A program made the position numbers and the translations under genes. From a virus: a stretch of 48,048 bases of DNA. This document shows positions 44,449 through 48,048 of this stretch, piece after piece. The stretch lies in IMG/VR virus record IMGVR_UViG_3300042888_001925, positions 1-48,048 of that record. The stretch is one strand, 5' to 3'. Position 1 is the stretch's first letter. Each line of letters begins with the position of its first letter. The notes below the pieces were generated by a model. It ran no database searches. It was not told where the DNA came from and was given only the letters and a program-made list of their open reading frames with translations.

Positions 44449-44754
44449 ATGGATACTGATGCTTTAATTGTTCACTCGCGAGCACGTTTTGATCATGTGA
44501 CTGCTCGTCGCATACTCAAAGAAAAATACCAAGCACGTATGTTGTTTGCCTACGCCAGCGGCATGTGGCGTGCCGGTCCTGAACTGCTGACTGTGTTGGC
44601 AACATGTCCCGACGAGTCAGCAGTGTTGCTGGATTTGTATGACGCTCCAATCAGAGTTGATGTTAGAGAACTTGAATTGGCAGCACAACAACGCTGGCAA
44701 GAGCAAATGAATGCTTGGCTAGTAGAATACGAAACCAACAGTCAAAAACGATGA
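44449..44754 (+). CDS. Hypothetical protein at the head of the accessory block
   Basis: The 101-residue protein is helical and charged (SRARFDHVTARRILKEKYQARMLFAYASGMWRAGPELL), with a mid-region strand pair SAVLLDLYDAPIRVDVRELEL. I do not recognise a family. Similar short proteins stand near fibre genes in marine T4-like phages, but I cannot name one. The stop overlaps the start of the first glycosyltransferase-like gene (ATGA), so it is translationally coupled to that block. No signal peptide or membrane span is present. Confidence 0.55.
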   Translation: MDTDALIVHSRARFDHVTARRILKEKYQARMLFAYASGMWRAGPELLTVLATCPDESAVLLDLYDAPIRVDVRELELAAQQRWQEQMNAWLVEYETNSQKR

Positions 44755-45563
44755 CCACAGGCGCACTTATTTTTGCGTTCAACAATGAACAAATCGACTA
44801 CCTGGCCATGGCTGCGTGGAGTGCTAAAAACATTCGCAGACATCTTGACATACCAGTTGCAGTTGTTACAGATGCAGACCCTGCAGACCCTAGACTCAAT
44901 GGATTTGATCAAGTCGTGCCAGCCACAGCCAAATCTGGTGGAACACGATACTTTGAAGATTACGCTAGCACAGTGACCTGGCACAATGCTGGCAGGGTCA
45001 ACGCATATGATCTAACACCCTGGGATCGTACCCTGGTATTGGACGCTGACTATGTGGTAGCCTGCTCTGATCTCAAAAGAATTTTAGAATACAACACAGA
45101 CTTTATGTGTCATCGATCGGCCGTCAACTTCAACACTGGGCATCCTTTGAAAGGACTCAATGTTTTTGGGCGCCATGACATGCCCATGTGGTGGGCCACA
45201 GTAATGGTATTTCGTCGATCAAACACTGCACAATACATATTTGACTGCATGCAGATGATACGAAGCAACTGGGAACATTATCGAGCATTGTATGGCATTG
45301 ACAAAAAGACCTATCGTAATGATTTTGCCCTAAGCATTGCCCTGGGAATTGTAAGCGGCCACACAGGCAAAGTAGATGAAATACCTTGGCCCTTACTGAC
45401 TGTGATGCCAGACACAGTGCTGACCAAAATTGCACACCAAACTGATGCATACCGCATCACATATTGCGACCCAGACAACCAATCAAAATACATTCAATGG
45501 CATACTACAGATTTTCATGCCATGGGCAAACAGCACTTGGAGAACATAATTGCGGCCCATTGA
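44751..45563 (+). CDS. Glycosyltransferase-like protein, GT-A fold (DAD motif)
   Basis: I chose the ATG at 44751 (ATGA overlap with the previous stop) over an upstream frame extension to 44715. The 270-residue protein has a GT-A pattern: an N-terminal strand ALIFAFNN, a helix, a second strand IPVAVVTDAD, and a D-x-D motif in TLVLDADYVV (D98-A-D100), which in GT8-like enzymes binds the metal and nucleotide-sugar. W- and H-rich patches (MPMWWATVMVF) follow. These enzymes transfer a sugar from a nucleotide donor. The acceptor is unknown; virion fibres, host surface glycans or DNA are all possible. The next gene is a diverged paralogue. Fold assignment is moderately firm, activity is inferred. 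Confidence 0.65.
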   Translation: MTTGALIFAFNNEQIDYLAMAAWSAKNIRRHLDIPVAVVTDADPADPRLNGFDQVVPATAKSGGTRYFEDYASTVTWHNAGRVNAYDLTPWDRTLVLDADYVVACSDLKRILEYNTDFMCHRSAVNFNTGHPLKGLNVFGRHDMPMWWATVMVFRRSNTAQYIFDCMQMIRSNWEHYRALYGIDKKTYRNDFALSIALGIVSGHTGKVDEIPWPLLTVMPDTVLTKIAHQTDAYRITYCDPDNQSKYIQWHTTDFHAMGKQHLENIIAAH

Positions 45564-46311
45564 AGAACAAGGTTATGTTGTGGTAGCAGTCAACACAGAC
45601 ACAGTTGACTACGTTCGTTGCGCTGGCATGTTGGTTCAAAGTCTAAAGACACAGCATCCTGCTGCAAAAGTGTGTTTAATAACAGATCAACCAGTAGAGG
45701 ATCCTGTGTTTGATTATGTGCATTTGTTGCCGGCGGCGGCGGAAAATGCCTATGCCAATGACGCAGCAGTATTTCAGTTAACACCGTTTCGTGAAACAAT
45801 CAAGCTGGAAGCAGACATGCTGATTGCTAGCCCTATCTCACACTGGTGGGACTTGTTTAGACACCGTGACGTTGTGATCAGTACAGGATGTAGAAACTGG
45901 CACGGCGATGTTAGCACTGCTCGGCACTATCGCCGAGTGTTTGATCAAAATCATTTGCCTGATGTGTACAACGCCATTACTTACTGGCGACTGAGTGAAA
46001 CTGCAAAAGAATTCTTTGATCTAGTTCGGGATATATTTGCCAACTGGGAACACGTTCGCACACTGATAAAGTTTGCACCTGCGGTAGCAGACACTGATCT
46101 AGTGTATGCTATGGCTGCACAGATCATAGGCGAACAAAGAGTTACCATGCCTTTTGTTACATATCCACAAATTGTTCACATGAAACCGCACCACGCAGGC
46201 ACAACAGATCGTTGGACACACGAATTGACCTGGGAACATGATCCATTGCGTATCAATACCGTGGCACAATGGGGTGCATTTCATTATCATATCAAGGAAT
46301 GGCGACCATGA
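45550..46311 (+). CDS. Paralogous glycosyltransferase-like protein with EAD in place of DXD
   Basis: The 253-residue frame begins at a TTG (45550) overlapping the previous gene by 14 nt; there is no ATG nearby before the first strand, so a TTG or an in-frame GTG a few codons on is the start. It parallels its neighbour: strand [13 protein letters not shown], strand [10 protein letters not shown], then [17 protein letters not shown] where the neighbour has LVLDADYVV, and later a shared (F/S)ANWEH-type helix. The metal-binding motif is thus E87-A-D89. Either activity persists with Glu, or this copy is a non-catalytic partner. Its stop overlaps the next ATG (ATGA). Confidence 0.6.
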   Translation: MRPIEEQGYVVVAVNTDTVDYVRCAGMLVQSLKTQHPAAKVCLITDQPVEDPVFDYVHLLPAAAENAYANDAAVFQLTPFRETIKLEADMLIASPISHWWDLFRHRDVVISTGCRNWHGDVSTARHYRRVFDQNHLPDVYNAITYWRLSETAKEFFDLVRDIFANWEHVRTLIKFAPAVADTDLVYAMAAQIIGEQRVTMPFVTYPQIVHMKPHHAGTTDRWTHELTWEHDPLRINTVAQWGAFHYHIKEWRP

Positions 46312-46640
46312 CACCTGATGAATTCTGGAGCATACTGCATGCAGTGCCCGAAACACAGCCATTAACCTATCGACTGTACCATGACTCAGTTGGGGTTTTG
46401 CTATTTTACAGCATGGAGCATTTGCCCGGTAACTACATTGAGATTGATGCTGCAACCTACGCTCGTAGCCCCAGTCGTGTGCGTGTGGTAAATGGTGTGT
46501 TGACTGAAACAAAATGGCGCACAGTCAACAAACTAACTCCTGCACCCGCAGGCACACACTGTCACCCAACTGACGTGGCTGTGGTAGTTGAATCTGAACC
46601 TTATTGTGCCTGGAGCAAAAAAACATATGAAGCAAATTGA
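46308..46640 (+). CDS. Small conserved protein of the glycosyltransferase block
   Basis: The start is the ATG at 46308, in an ATGA overlap with the preceding stop, giving 110 residues beginning [14 protein letters not shown]. An upstream in-frame ATG (46269) lies inside the preceding gene and is less likely. The sequence has a strand-rich middle ([23 protein letters not shown], then [21 protein letters not shown]) and ends with [11 protein letters not shown] do not recognise a family. The tight overlaps on both sides (4 nt and 14 nt) indicate it acts with, or is dosed like, the glycosyltransferase-like neighbours. Confidence 0.6.
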   Translation: MTPDEFWSILHAVPETQPLTYRLYHDSVGVLLFYSMEHLPGNYIEIDAATYARSPSRVRVVNGVLTETKWRTVNKLTPAPAGTHCHPTDVAVVVESEPYCAWSKKTYEAN

Positions 46641-47553
46641 CATAGCAGACCTAGACTGCATTTACTTGAGTTACGATGAACCCAACAAAGAAGAAACCTG
46701 GACCAAGATCAAAAACATGGTGCCTTGGGCAGTACGAGTTGATGGTGTAAAAGGTAGTGATGCTGCACACAAGGCCGCAGCAGAAGCATCTACCACAGAA
46801 AGATTTATTCTTGTGGACGGAGACAATATTCCTGACCCCAGCTTTTTTAATCAAACGCTTAGTTTTCCCACAGCTGAATATGAACAGGCAGTATTTCGCT
46901 GGAGAGCACGTAATCACATCAATGGGCTAATGTATGGCAATGGTGGATTGAGCAGCTGGACTCGAGAGTTTGTGGCGCAAATGCGTACTCATGAAGCCAC
47001 AGACGGCAGTGTTGAAACACAGGTTGAATTTTGTTTCAACCCACAGTACTGGCCCATGCACGATTGCTACAGCACAACATATCCCAATGGCAGTGCCAGC
47101 CAAGCCTGGCGTGCTGGTTTTCGAGAAGGCGTTAAAATGTGTCTGGACCGTGGACGCAGACCCAGCACAGAAGAATTTACCGATCGTGTACACAAACGAA
47201 ATCTAGACAATCTTACCATATGGCACAATGTAGGTGCAGATGTTGACCATGGCATGTGGGCCATTGCAGGTTCGCGAATGGGCACTTACATGACCATGCT
47301 GACCAATTGGGATCATACGCAGGTGCAAGACTTTGCTGAACTGGATCAGTTGTGGCTCACAGTAAAAGACAGTGAACCACGCATTGTGGCAAATCGTGTG
47401 GGAGTTGATCTAGGCACACAACTGGGCTTGCCCATGAGCATGCTGGAAGCAGAACAATCAGCATTCTTCAAACAGCACTATCGCAGCGACTGGCACAACC
47501 GTGGAGCAATGGTGCGAGAAATTGACGTTATCCGAGAACGTGAAGGTTGGTAA
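46627..47553 (+). CDS. Glycosyltransferase-like protein (DGD motif)
   Basis: I place the start at the ATG at 46627 ([19 protein letters not shown]), which begins with the first GT-A strand; the upstream ATG at 46588 would add 13 residues of the previous gene's other frame. The 308-residue protein has [12 protein letters not shown], a helix, then [12 protein letters not shown], a DxD-type motif at D64-G-D66 with the 'vDgDn' spelling common in marine phage and bacterial sugar transferases. The rest is W-, Y- and H-rich, with a conserved-looking [19 protein letters not shown]. The donor and acceptor are unknown. The stop shares a base with the next start, a radical SAM gene. Confidence 0.6.
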   Translation: MKQIDIADLDCIYLSYDEPNKEETWTKIKNMVPWAVRVDGVKGSDAAHKAAAEASTTERFILVDGDNIPDPSFFNQTLSFPTAEYEQAVFRWRARNHINGLMYGNGGLSSWTREFVAQMRTHEATDGSVETQVEFCFNPQYWPMHDCYSTTYPNGSASQAWRAGFREGVKMCLDRGRRPSTEEFTDRVHKRNLDNLTIWHNVGADVDHGMWAIAGSRMGTYMTMLTNWDHTQVQDFAELDQLWLTVKDSEPRIVANRVGVDLGTQLGLPMSMLEAEQSAFFKQHYRSDWHNRGAMVREIDVIREREGW

Positions 47554-48048
47554 TGACCAAAGGCGATCAAAGCCATTTTTTAAATGCAGCAGAACAAATG
47601 CAGGACAAATTAGGACCTGCACTGTGCCTGGCCAAGTGGAAACAAGTTAGTCTACACTTGCCCACAGGACTCAACAATAGCTGCTATCATCCTCCCCTGC
47701 ATCGTATCAACATAGAAGATATTGGACGCAATCCGTCAGCACTGCACAATACCGAGCACAAAAAACAACAACGCAAACTCATGCTGGCAGGCACAAAGCC
47801 TGCTGAGTGTCAGTATTGCTGGAACATGGAAGATCAAAACAAACTGAGTGATCGCCATTATAGATCAGGCGAGCCCTGGGCCGCAGTAGATTTTGAAAAA
47901 ATAAAAAATAGTCAAGGATCTGAAGATGACATCATTCCCAGTTATGTGGAAGTTAATTTCAACAACGCTTGTAATCTCAAGTGTAGTTACTGCTCTCCGC
48001 AGTTTAGTTCAAGTTGGCAACAAGAAATGGAACGTGATGGGGCATATC
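47553..48048 (+). CDS. Radical SAM protein with N-terminal CxxC region (3' end outside window)
   Basis: The ATG at 47553 overlaps the preceding stop (TAATG), and the frame is open to the window end, showing 165 residues. The segment NNACNLKCSYCSP gives C140, C144 and C147 (CX3CX2C), the cluster-binding motif of radical SAM enzymes. Upstream of it are C86 and C89 in AECQYCWNMEDQ, the spacing seen in twitch-containing radical SAM proteins, where 'C..C...E' precedes an 'S.R' segment; here SDRHYR follows. The core and C-terminus lie outside the window. Linkage to glycosyltransferase-like genes suggests sugar or peptide modification, which is an inference. It is a different type from the radical SAM gene at 7670-8545. 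Confidence 0.75.
   Translation, partial: MTKGDQSHFLNAAEQMQDKLGPALCLAKWKQVSLHLPTGLNNSCYHPPLHRINIEDIGRNPSALHNTEHKKQQRKLMLAGTKPAECQYCWNMEDQNKLSDRHYRSGEPWAAVDFEKIKNSQGSEDDIIPSYVEVNFNNACNLKCSYCSPQFSSSWQQEMERDGAY

Overview
The window is a stretch of a T4-like contractile-tailed phage (myovirus-type) genome. Four recognisable T4 lineage modules support this: a gp20-type portal N-terminus, a gp53/gp5/gp25/gp6 baseplate series, the gp46/gp47 recombination nuclease pair, and a gp55-type late sigma factor with T4-like TATAAATA late promoters. The cupredoxin-like, tail-fibre and small structural genes resemble marine T4-like phages, so an aquatic host is plausible, but nothing here identifies the host. 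The standard genetic code works throughout. I see no tRNA, integrase, insertion sequence or CRISPR array.

Layout. Positions 1-3373 (minus): portal (cut by the window edge) and a tape measure protein carrying an M15-type peptidase domain, with an exact late promoter in front. Positions 3414-6769 (plus): a gp26-like tail assembly protein with a probable programmed -1 frameshift into a 61-codon ORF, followed by small genes that overlap or lie within 5 nt of each other (DUF1415-like, GNAT-like, DUF6614-like) and an AT-rich orphan. Positions 6770-7185: a gene-free convergent gap full of hairpins. Positions 7186-12227 (minus): the early-type operon, read from a consensus sigma70 promoter: gp55, gp47 (Mre11-like), gp46 (Rad50-like), a radical SAM enzyme and a GIY-YIG nuclease. 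Positions 12341-44393 (plus): the baseplate and fibre module, running from a tube-cap-like protein through gp53, a large hub-like protein, the gp5 spike, gp25 and gp6, then a 4965-residue giant protein, small structural proteins and two fibre proteins, and ending at a hairpin terminator. Positions 44449-48048 (plus): an accessory block of tightly overlapping genes with three glycosyltransferase-like proteins and a second radical SAM protein that runs off the window.

How it fits together. The early minus-strand operon would supply recombination proteins and the late sigma factor. That factor would then switch on the TATAAATA-type promoters before the tape measure, tube-cap, gp6 and fibre genes. 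The most notable points are: (1) the 4965-residue baseplate-associated protein, which contains seven FG-GAP repeats (an integrin-alpha-like seven-bladed propeller interrupted by inserts), four CBM5/12-like modules and a copper-ligand-less cupredoxin-like domain; (2) the T_TTT_TTC frameshift site in the gp26-like gene; (3) apparent relocation of cell-wall hydrolysis from the gp5 spike, which has no lysozyme domain, to the tape measure protein; (4) the glycosyltransferase/radical SAM block next to the fibre genes; (5) the structured gap beside the GIY-YIG gene.
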